This document shows positions 41,088-49,545 of a stretch of DNA of 64,000 bases, piece after piece. Numbering within the stretch: position 1 is the first letter of the stretch; every line of letters starts with the position of its first letter. Position numbers and translations under genes: made by a program. Origin of the DNA: an uncultured Selenomonadales bacterium (lineage in GTDB: Bacteria > Bacillota > Negativicutes > Selenomonadales > Selenomonadaceae); the NCBI GenBank assembly GCA_947307055.1, contig CAMZHX010000008.1, positions 60,069 to 124,068 of the forward strand. Reading direction: 5' to 3'. Under the pieces are notes generated by a model, which was given only the letters and a program-made list of their open reading frames with translations, was not told where the DNA came from and did not search any database.

Positions 41088-41807
41088 TCATTCAACGATT
41101 GACGTTCCATTAAGTTCATTGGCGCGAGAGTCGAAACGGCTCATGATTTCGGTGTAAGTCTGCTTGCTGATTTCGGGCATGTTGTCCTGGCCGGTAATCT
41201 TATTCCATTCCATGCCGGCTTGCTTGAAACCCTCTTCGACAGCCGCGCGCATTTCAGCAAGTCTTTCGGGGTCGTTGCCCGCTATCGCCGATGCCAAATC
41301 GAAAATGCGCGTCGAGACCGCATCGACTGACCAAGCTCCGCCGGGCGCGATTGCCTTAGCTGCGTCTTCGGGATTGGTCGCCACTTCGGGCATTGCGAAT
41401 TTAGCCGCATCAATCTGCACGCCGCCAAAGTTCAAAGTCCCTACGCCGTCATTGAGCCAGCCCATTAACGTATCATTGGATTCGGTCATCGCTTGAATCA
41501 TGATATTGAGCATAGTTTGTTCTTGCGTTTCCAAATCCTGTTGAAGTGCGCTGACTTGTTCGGCACTCAAGCCCTTAGTCTTTTGCGCGTCCGAGTCTAC
41601 GGAAACTTCTTCGGGCGTGGTGGTCTGCTGAGCCTTCTTAGCCGCGTCGGAAATGTCCAGCTCGAAAGCGTCGCCGACTTTAGCCGCTTCCGTTTGAGTT
41701 TGCCCCGCTTGATTCTGCACGGCGTTCTTAGTGTTGTTAGTGTTCTTGGCCTGCATTGCGTACTGCGCGAAGCCGCGATTCACTCTTGCAACGTTACCTA
41801 CATCCAT
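41088..41807 (-). CDS. DUF5610-like protein
   Basis: A 239-residue protein of low complexity in its first 70 residues (Asn, Gln, Thr rich: NTNNTKNAVQNQAGQTQTEA) and with a helical C-terminal domain from ~130: APGGAWSVDAVSTRIFDLAS, NDPERLAEMRAAVEEGFKQA, MPEISKQTYTEIMSRFDS. This last block resembles DUF5610 domains that occur in proteins of motile bacteria, but I cannot verify it. No signal peptide or membrane helix. ATG at 41807 has AAGGAGG eight bases before it. The upstream gene ends 48 bases before, so both share the promoter at 42396-42424. Role unknown. Confidence 0.7.
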   Translation of the reverse strand: MDVGNVARVNRGFAQYAMQAKNTNNTKNAVQNQAGQTQTEAAKVGDAFELDISDAAKKAQQTTTPEEVSVDSDAQKTKGLSAEQVSALQQDLETQEQTMLNIMIQAMTESNDTLMGWLNDGVGTLNFGGVQIDAAKFAMPEVATNPEDAAKAIAPGGAWSVDAVSTRIFDLASAIAGNDPERLAEMRAAVEEGFKQAGMEWNKITGQDNMPEISKQTYTEIMSRFDSRANELNGTSIVE

Positions 41808-41854
41808 GTTGAAAACCTCCTTAAATTTGAAACGATTCACAAAACTTTGGCGAA

Positions 41855-42334
41855 TCACATCATGAATTCCAAAAAGAAATTTTGCGTGGGCTTTAAGATT
41901 GTTTCGGGCGAGCCGTCGACTTTAGGCGGCTTTGAATAGTCTGCAACAGAAATCATATGCGGTTTCATTTTGACGCGGTCGGTAATCTTGCCGTCCTCGT
42001 AGGTCGTTATCATGACCGAGCCGTCGGGCAAAAATTTTCTAATCTTCTCGACGCAAATAATATTCGCACTTGAGCCGGCCTCGCGATTGGCATTGCCTGA
42101 ATCCTCATCGACTTTGACTTCGCCAGTTAATGCCGTGTGCATTTCGCTAATCTCGTCGAGTTGCTCGCGAACAATTTCCATTTCCCGAACATCGCGCTTG
42201 ACGTTGGACATTTTCTCGGCGAGAATTTTTGAGTATTCGGAGACGACGCCCTTTGCATTTGGCAATTTGTATGTGGGCTGCGCGGAATTTTTCTTGACGA
42301 CCGCCGCAGTTTTTGTGACTTCCCAAATCTCCAT
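41855..42334 (-). CDS. conserved-type hypothetical protein (flagella-region style)
   Basis: A 159-residue soluble protein I do not recognise. It has a helical middle (SKILAEKMSNVKRDVREMEI, then REQLDEISEMHTAL), a short Asp/Asn-rich linker, and a C-terminal beta-rich part (VEKIRKFLPDGSVMITTYED and KMKPHMISVADYSKPPK). It has no signal peptide. ATG at 42334 lies ten bases after AAGGAG; a GTG three codons earlier is only one base from that site. It leads the unit with the DUF5610-like gene. Pairs of this kind occur near motility genes in related bacteria, but none lie here. Confidence 0.55.
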   Translation of the reverse strand: MEIWEVTKTAAVVKKNSAQPTYKLPNAKGVVSEYSKILAEKMSNVKRDVREMEIVREQLDEISEMHTALTGEVKVDEDSGNANREAGSSANIICVEKIRKFLPDGSVMITTYEDGKITDRVKMKPHMISVADYSKPPKVDGSPETILKPTQNFFLEFMM

Positions 42335-42395
42335 TTCGTTCACGCTCCTTTGAATAATTTATCGGCATTCGGAGCGTATGCCTAAAATTTTTTTA

Positions 42396-42424
42396 GTTAT
42401 AACATTTACGGGCGCACTTGTCAA
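42396..42424 (-). promoter_or_regulatory. promoter of the 42334-41088 unit
   Basis: On the - strand TTGACA (42419-42424) and TATAAC (42396-42401), spacer 17 bases. Its -35 overlaps the -35 of the divergent prepilin promoter. Confidence 0.7.
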
Positions 42425-42445
42425 TTTCAAAAACTGTGATATATT
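42418..42445 (+). promoter_or_regulatory. promoter of the prepilin genes, possibly leaderless
   Basis: TTGTCA (42418-42423) and TATATT (42440-42445), spacer 16 bases. The predicted first base is at about 42452-42453, the A of the ATG itself. Confidence 0.5.
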
Positions 42446-42452
42446 TTTCGCT

Positions 42453-42848
42453 ATGAGAAAGATACTAAACCAACGCGGCTTCATGATGCTAAACGTCGTT
42501 TTCCTGACGCTGATAGCGTCGCTCGCCGCAATGATTTTGATGAACGCCGCGACGCGTGTACGCAATCCTCAATCGACGTTGCGACTGACCGCGCTTTACG
42601 TGGCGAACGAACAACTTGCACAAATGGAAAGTTTAGCGGCGAGAAGTATCGAACCCACAGAAGAAATTTTAGTCAAAGATGCCGATTTAAAGACAACAAA
42701 TTTCACAGGCGAGCCGATTGAATTTACTGTCGATACGGAAATTGTCGGCAGTAAGTGCACAGTTACGGTCAGTTGGGCTGTCAAAGGGCAAGAGGATTCT
42801 GTTACAGTTGAGAGGACGATTTGGATTGCGCCAAAAGAAGATTCATAA
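42453..42848 (+). CDS. prepilin-like protein 1 (minor pilin/pseudopilin)
   Basis: A 131-residue protein with a type IV prepilin N-terminus: MRKILNQRG before the cut and FMMLNVVFLTLIASLAAMIL after it. Residue +5 is Asn instead of Glu, which occurs in the GspK/PilX-like or other minor pilins at the tip. The C-terminal domain is beta-rich (VDTEIVGSKCTVTVSWAVKG). ATG at 42453 has no ribosome site, but lies where the promoter would start the mRNA, so it may be leaderless. It overlaps the second prepilin gene by 23 bases. Assembly platform, ATPase and prepilin peptidase genes are not in the window. Confidence 0.78.
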   Translation: MRKILNQRGFMMLNVVFLTLIASLAAMILMNAATRVRNPQSTLRLTALYVANEQLAQMESLAARSIEPTEEILVKDADLKTTNFTGEPIEFTVDTEIVGSKCTVTVSWAVKGQEDSVTVERTIWIAPKEDS

Positions 42849-43431
42849 CGGAGGCTTTGTGCTGGTCGAGTTCGCGATAGCTTTGCCGCTTTTAGTTTTA
42901 GTGTTGTATGCTTTGGGGCTCGTGAGCGTAAATATTTACAAGTTGGGCAAAGACCAGCTCGCCGACTACGTTTTGGAGTCCGAAGCCCGATACGCTATGG
43001 AAAGAATCACTCAAGCGGCGCGGGTCGCTAAAGAAATTGAATTAGAAGGTTCAGAAGAGCACGGAAGCGGTAAAATTAAAATCGTCTATCACGCGGTCGA
43101 AGATTCCTCTGATTATTACACTATGAAAGATAAGTCACCTAAGTATTATTTATATTCAGATAGGGACGTTTTGGAAACTCGAATTTTTGTTTCTTACAAA
43201 AAAAAGGATAGAAAATATGTAAATCTTTACACCGAACGGAAGAATAATATTTATACCAACCCGATAACCGGCGAAAATTTTTTTGGCGACACCACATTAA
43301 ATCATCTGGACTTCGATTTGAATAAAACTAAAAAAATTTTACATATTAACCTTGAAATGGAAAGCGTAGTGACAGAGCATAAAATAAAAATTGCTACGGC
43401 AGTTTTCATGCCCGGCTATAAATCGGAGTAA
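42826..43431 (+). CDS. prepilin-like protein 2 (minor pilin/pseudopilin)
   Basis: A 201-residue protein. The N-terminus MRQKKIHNGG precedes the hydrophobic FVLVEFAIALPLLVLVLYAL with Glu at +5, the type IV prepilin signature. Then comes a long helix (DYVLESEARYAMERITQAAR) and a beta-rich, Lys/Tyr-rich head with repeated YY and YLY segments. The TTG at 42826 is chosen because it gives a normal basic leader and a GAGG ten bases before; it lies inside the first gene, a 23-base overlap that couples translation. Fits a minor pilin of PilW type, inferred only. Confidence 0.78.
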   Translation: MRQKKIHNGGFVLVEFAIALPLLVLVLYALGLVSVNIYKLGKDQLADYVLESEARYAMERITQAARVAKEIELEGSEEHGSGKIKIVYHAVEDSSDYYTMKDKSPKYYLYSDRDVLETRIFVSYKKKDRKYVNLYTERKNNIYTNPITGENFFGDTTLNHLDFDLNKTKKILHINLEMESVVTEHKIKIATAVFMPGYKSE

Positions 43432-43434
43432 ACT

Positions 43435-44040
43435 ATGAATCAAAAAGGCTTCGCGACGATTTTCGGACTGTGTCTGATTTTGATTATCGCGCTCATGGTC
43501 AAAGGGATTCAAGAATCGGAAATGAATCACTCCTACGAGACGACGGATTTTCAAATCGAAATGGATTTGCAAAACGCGGCGGACAGTGGCATTTACGCAG
43601 CGGCAGAAAAAGTTCATCAAGAGCTTATTTTAAATAAAAATTATCTGCCTTTTTGCGAAGAATATCCTTCTGCAAGTAATCCTCGAAAAGATTACCAGCT
43701 TCCAGTACTTTCCGAAACTATGAATTCTCCAAACGGCTTAATCAAAGTTGATGTTTGGGCGGAGAGAATACTAATTTATCCTTACAGAGTTAATTACAAT
43801 AAGTACGACTCTAATAAAAAAAGATACATTGCAGAATTGGTTGACGCAAGCAAACCTAAGGAGCAAAGAAAAGCTTATACTTTGTTCAGCAAGGCGGAAC
43901 TCGGTAGCGAGCGCATTGGCGGTAATTTGTATCGCCGCGCCTTTGCTTATGTTGAATTTGACGGGGACGGCAAAAGCGGTAAGACAATTCATTTTATGGA
44001 TATAGCAGGTGATTATACTTATAAACCGGAAAGTCCTTGA
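43435..44040 (+). CDS. prepilin-like protein 3 (minor pilin/pseudopilin)
   Basis: A 201-residue protein with a short prepilin leader MNQKG before FATIFGLCLILIIALMVKG, where Thr replaces the usual Leu/Glu pattern. The helix then runs into a soluble domain with IEMDLQNAADSGIYAAAEKVHQ, the segment PilX/GspK-type proteins have (AD-x-G). Starts three bases after the previous stop. Together with the two upstream genes it forms a minor-pilin operon, as used to prime type IV pili or a type II-like secretion fibre. The operon is flanked by unrelated ABC genes on the other strand. Confidence 0.78.
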   Translation: MNQKGFATIFGLCLILIIALMVKGIQESEMNHSYETTDFQIEMDLQNAADSGIYAAAEKVHQELILNKNYLPFCEEYPSASNPRKDYQLPVLSETMNSPNGLIKVDVWAERILIYPYRVNYNKYDSNKKRYIAELVDASKPKEQRKAYTLFSKAELGSERIGGNLYRRAFAYVEFDGDGKSGKTIHFMDIAGDYTYKPESP

Positions 44041-44043
44041 AAT

Positions 44044-45261
44044 TTATTCGTAGCGCAGGGCGTCAATCGGGTCGAGGCGCGCCGCCTTCCTGGCAGGTAA
44101 CATGCCGAAAAATATCCCGACGAACAGCGAAAAGCCAAAGCTCGCCAAAATACTCAAGCCGCTAATAACCGTCGTGAAGTCGCCAAATTTGGAAATGGCC
44201 TGTGCGGCTCCAATCCCAATAACAATCCCGATAAGCCCGCCAATTATGCTAATCATCGTCGATTCAATTAGGAATTGCAACATGATACTGCTATAGGTCG
44301 CGCCGATTGCTTTTCTGATTCCGATTTCGCGAGTGCGCTCGGTGACCGAAACCATCATAATATTCATAATGCCGATGCCGCCGACGACTAGCGAAATGCC
44401 CGCGATTGAACCCAATAGCAAAGTTATCATAGTCGTTGTTGAAGTCATCGTTTCCATTAGGCTCGTCAAGTTGCGAACGTTAAAATCATCTTCCGCGCCC
44501 GTCCTGATTCTGTGCCGTTGCCGCAAAAGTTTTTCGATATTGCTTTGAACCTCGTCCATTTTGTCGGCGTCGGAAACTTGAACGTTGATACTGCGCACGT
44601 AAGTTATGCCGAGCAAGCGTTCTTGCGCGGTCGTCAAAGGAATTAAAACCACGTCGTCTTGGTCTTGCCCGCCGGTCGATTGCCCTTTGCTCGCAAGCAC
44701 GCCAATAATTGTATAGGGCGCGTTGCCAATGCGAATTTTTTTGCCGACGGGATTAACGCTGTCGAAAAGATTAGCCGCGACGGTCGAGCCGATAACCGCG
44801 ACGCGATTGCGAACGTCAACGTCGTGATTGCTGAAGAAAAGCCCGCTCTTGAGTTCGAGAGATTGAATCGCGACGTATTCGGGGATAACGCCCGTGACAG
44901 TCGTATTCCAATTCTCGTGACCGTAAACGACTTGATAACTGCCCTGCACGGTCGGCGACACGTAGTCAACATTTTTAATTTTGTCCTTAATAGCTTCGGC
45001 GTCGTCGTAAGTCAAAGTGGTATTAGAGCCGGCCGCGCCTCTGGGACCGCCGCGATTGGGACTGCCCGCCATTACAATTAGCATGTTCGAGCCGAGCCGC
45101 GAAATTGAATCGACGACATTTTTTTTGACGCCCATGCCAACACTGACCATAGCGATGACAGCCGCCACGCCGATTATTATTCCAAGCATGGTAAGGAGCG
45201 TCCGCAATTTGTTGGCAACCAGACTTAGCCCCGCCATTTTCAAAAGTTCGGTGAAAAGCAT
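44044..45261 (-). CDS. MacB-type ABC transporter permease
   Basis: A 405-residue permease of the MacB/YknZ group. It has the N-terminal transmembrane helix with the LRTLLTMLGIIIGVAAVIAM motif, a large extracytoplasmic domain (about 60-280), and three C-terminal helices (GGIGIMNIMMVSVTERTREI, IRKAIGATYSSIMLQFLIES). Such permeases work with an ATPase and often a MacA-like adaptor in mechanotransmission export of peptides or lipids. The cognate ATPase lies at 46343, separated from this gene by a glycosyltransferase on the same strand. ATG follows GGAG by eight bases. No MacA gene is visible. Confidence 0.88.
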   Translation of the reverse strand: MLFTELLKMAGLSLVANKLRTLLTMLGIIIGVAAVIAMVSVGMGVKKNVVDSISRLGSNMLIVMAGSPNRGGPRGAAGSNTTLTYDDAEAIKDKIKNVDYVSPTVQGSYQVVYGHENWNTTVTGVIPEYVAIQSLELKSGLFFSNHDVDVRNRVAVIGSTVAANLFDSVNPVGKKIRIGNAPYTIIGVLASKGQSTGGQDQDDVVLIPLTTAQERLLGITYVRSINVQVSDADKMDEVQSNIEKLLRQRHRIRTGAEDDFNVRNLTSLMETMTSTTTMITLLLGSIAGISLVVGGIGIMNIMMVSVTERTREIGIRKAIGATYSSIMLQFLIESTMISIIGGLIGIVIGIGAAQAISKFGDFTTVISGLSILASFGFSLFVGIFFGMLPARKAARLDPIDALRYE

Positions 45262-45283
45262 TTTTAAAACTCCAAAAAATCTT

Positions 45284-46330
45284 TCAAGAGGTGGAAATTA
45301 TCTCCCTATAATCTTTGTCGAAATCCAAACAATGTAGCCTATGAAAAAGAAAAACCAAATAGTCAACGTCCTTGCCGTAACGCTCCCGAAAAGCATTTTC
45401 AACAGCGTGATGAAGTTCGGGCGTTATCCCGTTTTTGTAAACGCCTTGATTTTTGAGCCTGTGATTATCTGCGCAAAGAAATAAATGCACTCGCGCACGG
45501 TAGCGAAGATTTTCGTTGTCCTTAAAAAATTCGTCTTTTGCGAAAAAATCCTCAAGCCACGCCGAAAACTTAATCTGCGCGGAAATAAATTTCGTGACGC
45601 GCTCGGAAGTCATATTGAGATTGAACAGCGCGTCGGGCGAATCGCGTTTGACGTAAAATTGCGCGGGCGTCTTGACAAAAATTTTCGCCTTCAGAATCCA
45701 TTGCAAGCAAAAGAAATTGTTGCCGCCCGCCAAGACGTTCTCAAAACTCTTGAAGAAAATATCGTTGTCCAAAATGAAATTTCTGTTGAAGATATTATAC
45801 TGCGCGTCCATGAAAGTATCAAAATTTAACCACTCGCGGAATCTTAACGCGGAATCTTCTGGGACAAGCTCAATCTTTTCTAGAACGCGATTTTCATAGC
45901 ACATAAGCTTGAGCGGAGTATTTTCGTCGATAACGCCGCCTTCAGGCGATTGAAAAAAGGTACCCGCGTGAACAACATCTGCTGAAAAAATTTCGGCTAC
46001 TTCGTGCATGTGCTCCAAAGCATGGGACAAATATAAATCGTCACTGTGCAGAATCATGAAATATTTTCCGGTCGCCTCGCGAATCAATTTGTTCACGGTA
46101 GGGAATTGCCCAATATTTTTTTTGTTGCGGCGGAGAATTATTTTGCCGGAAGAAATTTCAGCGGCGTATTTTTCCGCGACAAAATCCGCTGAGCCGTCAG
46201 TCGAGCCGTCGTCACGAACGATAATTTCATAATCTTGGAACGTCTGATTGAGTACGCTGTCAATGGCTTGCGCGATATAATTTTTGCGATTGTAAAGCGG
46301 AATGAGTACGGAAATTTTTGGCGCGGTCAT
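45284..46330 (-). CDS. GT2-family glycosyltransferase
   Basis: A 348-residue GT-A glycosyltransferase: PKISVLIPLYNRKNYIAQAIDS, YEIIVRDDGSTDGS, and YFMILHSDDLYLSHAL with the acidic pair. The C-terminal half is helical and carries no recognised domain. It sits between the ABC permease and ATPase genes, 12 bases after the ATPase and 22 before the permease, on the same strand, so it is probably co-transcribed with them. That suggests that the pump and the enzyme act on the same product, e.g. a glycosylated peptide, but no direct evidence exists. ATG has GGGAGGAG just before it. Confidence 0.85.
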   Translation of the reverse strand: MTAPKISVLIPLYNRKNYIAQAIDSVLNQTFQDYEIIVRDDGSTDGSADFVAEKYAAEISSGKIILRRNKKNIGQFPTVNKLIREATGKYFMILHSDDLYLSHALEHMHEVAEIFSADVVHAGTFFQSPEGGVIDENTPLKLMCYENRVLEKIELVPEDSALRFREWLNFDTFMDAQYNIFNRNFILDNDIFFKSFENVLAGGNNFFCLQWILKAKIFVKTPAQFYVKRDSPDALFNLNMTSERVTKFISAQIKFSAWLEDFFAKDEFFKDNENLRYRARVHLFLCADNHRLKNQGVYKNGITPELHHAVENAFRERYGKDVDYLVFLFHRLHCLDFDKDYREIISTS

Positions 46331-46342
46331 AAATTCTCCTCC

Positions 46343-47053
46343 CTAAACAATGTCGATAATTTCGTGCGAATCTTTGCCGATGTCTTTGACAATCTGCCCG
46401 TCCTTGACGAGGATTTGACGGTCGGCGGCTTGCGCGATGTCGGGTTCGTGCGTGACTAAAATTATGGTCGAGCCAGCCGCGTGCAGGTCGCGGAAAATTT
46501 CCATAATCTCGCCGGTCGATTTGGTGTCGAGATTTCCTGTCGGCTCGTCCGCCATGATGATTGACGGCTTCATAGCGATTGCGCGAGCGATTGCCACTCT
46601 TTGGCGCTGACCGCCGGAAAGTTCGCTAGGCAAATGCTCTGCGCGGTCGGACAGCGAAACTTTTTTGAGCGCGTCCATTGCCATAGAAAGTCTTGCCTTA
46701 GTGCTCACGCCCGCATAAACCGCCGGCAACGCGACATTTTCTAAGCTCGTCAACTTCGGCAGGAGATTAAAATTTTGAAAAACGAAGCCGATAGTTTTAT
46801 TCCGGATTCGTGCTAGTTCGTCGTCTGAAAGGTGGCTGACTTCCTGCCCAAGCAATTTGTATGAACCAACCGTCGGGCGGTCTAGGCAGCCAAGAATGTT
46901 CATCAGCGTAGACTTGCCCGAACCACTAGGTCCCATCAGCGCGACGAATTCTCCCGAATCAATTTTCAAATCGACGCCGTTGAGCGCGGCAACAATCTCC
47001 GAGCCCATTTTGTAAAGTTTCTTCACGCCCGTTATCGTCACGACGTTTGACAT
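46343..47053 (-). CDS. MacB/LolD-type ABC transporter ATPase
   Basis: A 236-residue ATP-binding subunit. It has Walker [10 protein letters not shown]-loop [13 protein letters not shown], signature [14 protein letters not shown], Walker [13 protein letters not shown] and the H-loop LVTHE, as in the LolD/MacB/YknY group. It powers the MacB-type permease at 44044. ATG at 47053 has AAGGAG seven bases before it; the open frame upstream (19 codons) has no site. No promoter is obvious. The gene for the glycosyltransferase follows 12 bases after its stop. Confidence 0.92.
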   Translation of the reverse strand: MSNVVTITGVKKLYKMGSEIVAALNGVDLKIDSGEFVALMGPSGSGKSTLMNILGCLDRPTVGSYKLLGQEVSHLSDDELARIRNKTIGFVFQNFNLLPKLTSLENVALPAVYAGVSTKARLSMAMDALKKVSLSDRAEHLPSELSGGQRQRVAIARAIAMKPSIIMADEPTGNLDTKSTGEIMEIFRDLHAAGSTIILVTHEPDIAQAADRQILVKDGQIVKDIGKDSHEIIDIV

Positions 47054-47188
47054 AAATTTTTCTCCTTGCAAAGTTTTACCAATGATAACAAAAAAAATCC
47101 TCCACCGCAATTTCTAACGGAGAATTTATTTTCTTTAATTCGGTTTTCAATGACCACAAACACGATTGTAAAAGTTAAGGCAAGCGTC

Positions 47189-47217
47189 TTGTTAAAATGA
47201 AAAGTTTATGATAGTAT
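47189..47217 (+). promoter_or_regulatory. promoter of the GrpE-like/Hsp70-like pair
   Basis: TTGTTA (47189-47194) and TAGTAT (47212-47217), spacer 17 bases. No CIRCE inverted repeat, the usual heat-shock operator of Firmicutes dnaK operons, is seen. Confidence 0.5.
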
Positions 47218-47243
47218 CGGCGTAGCGAAAGGAGGTCGGCAAA

Positions 47244-47813
47244 TTGGAAATGCAAACAGAAATCTGCGCGGAGGAATCGGAACAAAATCAACTCGCGACG
47301 ACGCTCGAAGAAATTTTGGAACTTCAAAACAAAAATTCGCGGCAACTAGCTCAATCACTGCGCGAAAACGTCAACTTTCAAAATCAAGTGCGCTTGGGAA
47401 TGCAAAAGGAACTTGAGACCCTAAAGGAGCAACAGCGCGGCGAACAGTTCACGCCAATTTTAAAATCGGTGGCGACAGTCTGCGTTGAGTATAGAAAAAT
47501 TTTGTCGGACGAAGCCATCCCTAAAAAATGGCGGCGGACATTGTCGCTGATGTTCGACGAACTGGAAGATATTTTATCGGAGTATGACGCGGAAGTTTTC
47601 AGCTCGGCAATAGGTGAACAACGTCGCCCGCTCCTAACTAAAATCGTAAACACCGTCGCGACTAACGATAAAGCTTTGCATAATACAATAGCTCGCAGTC
47701 GACGGCCGGGCGTCATGAGAAACGGCAAACCGCTTTATCGCGAGTTCGTTGACGTTTACGTCTTCGACGCGAGCGCGGGCAATAAAAAATCTCAATCAGT
47801 TAGGACAAAGTAA
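47244..47813 (+). CDS. GrpE-like protein, candidate partner of the following Hsp70
   Basis: A 189-residue protein. The N-terminal ~75 residues form a coiled coil (TTLEEILELQNKNSRQLAQS, then EELETLKEQQ-type). The C-terminal part has helical VCVEYRKIL...WRRTLSLMFDELEDIL, followed by KALHNTIARSRRPGVMRNGK and a short YREFVDVYVFD strand pair. This coil, four-helix and small beta layout is that of GrpE, the nucleotide exchange factor, but sequence match is weak. It lies 12 bases before an Hsp70 gene, which strengthens the idea. The TTG start has GGAGG eight bases before. Called GrpE-like by layout and context only. Confidence 0.55.
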   Translation: MEMQTEICAEESEQNQLATTLEEILELQNKNSRQLAQSLRENVNFQNQVRLGMQKELETLKEQQRGEQFTPILKSVATVCVEYRKILSDEAIPKKWRRTLSLMFDELEDILSEYDAEVFSSAIGEQRRPLLTKIVNTVATNDKALHNTIARSRRPGVMRNGKPLYREFVDVYVFDASAGNKKSQSVRTK

Positions 47814-47825
47814 AGGAGAAATTTT

Positions 47826-49454
47826 ATGAGCACATACGGCATTGACCTTGGCACAACATATTCCTGCATAGCGCGCTTGGACTCGAACGGCAACCCCGAA
47901 GTCATTCGCAATAACGAAGACGATTCCAACACCGTCGCCAGCGTAGTCTTTTTCGAGAATGAAAATAATGTCGTCGTCGGGCAGGCGGCTAAAGAAAATA
48001 TCGAGACCGACGGCGAACGCGTCGTGCAATTCGTCAAACGCTACATAGGCAAAGTCGACAGCCGCACCTACGAATTCGACGGCAAAACTTATACGCCCGT
48101 CGAGATTAGTGCATTGATTTTAACGCGGCTAAAAAATTTGGTCGAGGCTCAAGGCGGCACGGTCGAGGACGTTGTTATAACTGTTCCGGCTTATTTCGGG
48201 CTTGAAGAACGTTCCGCGACTCGGCAAGCGGGCGAACTCGCCGGTCTTCACGTCTTGAGCTTAATTAACGAACCGACCGCCGCCGCTCTCAGCTACTGCG
48301 CCAGACAATTTCAAGAGGATAGGACAATTTTAGTCTACGACTTGGGTGGCGGGACTTTTGATGTTACCGTCGTCAAGATGACTATGACGCAAAACGATTC
48401 GGGCAACGACGTTCAAAAAATAACAGTGCTCGCGACCGGCGGCGATGACAGGCTCGGCGGCTTCGATTGGGACGACAGATTATTCAATCACATTCTGCAC
48501 GTCTGCTGTGACGAAAACGGCTTGACCCCAGAAGAGATTGAGGCCGAAACTCGCCAAGACATTCGTAGCAAGGTCGAGGAGGCAAAGCGTAAACTTAGCA
48601 AAAAACAATCAGCTAAAGTTCGCATAGACGTTAACGGCTCGCGCACCGAAATTACTATCAAGCGCGCGGAGTTCGAGCAAATGACTTCGGACATTGTCGC
48701 CAAAACTATGAACTTTGTTGACGCGACGCTCGAAAAAGTTCCGAACGTCGAAATCGATACGGTGTTACTTGTCGGCGGCTCAACGTATATGCCAATGATT
48801 ATTAACGCGGTCGAGGCGAAATTTCCCGGCAAAGTTCAGCAGCACGACCCCGACCAAGCTGTTGCGAAAGGCGCGGCGATTTACGCGAGCATGTTGGTTG
48901 AGGAAGTCGATTCCCTCTCCGAACCCGGCACTGAACCTTCCGGCGAAACTCCTGCCCGCGCCGAACAACTTACATCAAAATTCACGGTCGAAGACCAAAC
49001 GCCGCGTTCATTTGGTCCTGGCGTCGTCGATACCAACGGGGCTAAGCATAAATACGTTTTGGAGAACTTTATAAAAATCGGCGAGAAAATGCCCGCCGTG
49101 TTCACCAAAACTTATTACCCGCTCGAAGACAATCAAGAACGCGTTTTGTTGCGCGCCTTTGAAAATCGTTCGACCGATGACACGTTAATTCCCTGCGTCG
49201 ACGAGGAGGGCAATCCGCAAGCGACCGACCCCGCGCATAACGTCAAACTGTTGGGTGAACTCGTTGTGAATCTCCCGCCCAATACCAGTCGCGATACGCC
49301 CATTAAAGTTACGTTCAAAGTTGACGCGTCAGGCGTGCACGTCGAGGCCGTCAACACTAAGACTAACGAGACTTTTGAAACATTCCTGCGCACCGATTCC
49401 GACGTTGACATTGAGCGCAGCGCAGTTCATCAGCTCAGAATCTCTTCTGATTGA
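47826..49454 (+). CDS. Hsp70-family chaperone without C-terminal lid
   Basis: A 542-residue Hsp70. The nucleotide-binding domain (about 1-380) has STYGIDLGTTYSCIARLDSN, LINEPTAAALSYC, VYDLGGGTFDVTVVK and VLLVGGSTYMP, all typical. It then has an unusual Glu/Pro-rich linker (SEPGTEPSGETPARAE) and a beta-type substrate domain (about 410-535: FIKIGEKMPAVFTKTYYPL, ELVVNLPPNTSRDTPIKVTF). It ends without the ~100-residue helical lid of DnaK and the interdomain DLLLLD motif is not evident. It is therefore a divergent, lid-less paralogue rather than housekeeping DnaK. Partner genes: GrpE-like upstream; no dnaJ or hrcA. Confidence 0.88.
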   Translation: MSTYGIDLGTTYSCIARLDSNGNPEVIRNNEDDSNTVASVVFFENENNVVVGQAAKENIETDGERVVQFVKRYIGKVDSRTYEFDGKTYTPVEISALILTRLKNLVEAQGGTVEDVVITVPAYFGLEERSATRQAGELAGLHVLSLINEPTAAALSYCARQFQEDRTILVYDLGGGTFDVTVVKMTMTQNDSGNDVQKITVLATGGDDRLGGFDWDDRLFNHILHVCCDENGLTPEEIEAETRQDIRSKVEEAKRKLSKKQSAKVRIDVNGSRTEITIKRAEFEQMTSDIVAKTMNFVDATLEKVPNVEIDTVLLVGGSTYMPMIINAVEAKFPGKVQQHDPDQAVAKGAAIYASMLVEEVDSLSEPGTEPSGETPARAEQLTSKFTVEDQTPRSFGPGVVDTNGAKHKYVLENFIKIGEKMPAVFTKTYYPLEDNQERVLLRAFENRSTDDTLIPCVDEEGNPQATDPAHNVKLLGELVVNLPPNTSRDTPIKVTFKVDASGVHVEAVNTKTNETFETFLRTDSDVDIERSAVHQLRISSD

Positions 49455-49465
49455 AAGCAAAACTA

Positions 49466-49497
49466 ATTACGCATTACGCATTACGAATTACGCATTG
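49466..49497. repeat. 7-base-period array, ATTACGC type
   Basis: ATTACGC, ATTACGC, ATTACGA, ATTACGC, ATTG in exact 7-base steps just after the Hsp70-like gene. Confidence 0.72.
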
Positions 49498-49500
49498 AAA

Positions 49501-49533
49501 AAAATTCCCTCCGCGAGTTGCAGAGGGTTTTTT
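49501..49533. terminator. terminator after the Hsp70-like gene and rfbA
   Basis: CCCTC (49507-49511) pairs with GAGGG (49523-49527), with an inner GC pair, A-run before and six Ts after. Confidence 0.7.
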
Positions 49534-49545
49534 GTTGCGAAGATT

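Noticed and set aside
47826..49454. Housekeeping dnaK.
   Set aside because: No helical lid domain, odd linker, no dnaJ/hrcA neighbours and no CIRCE element.
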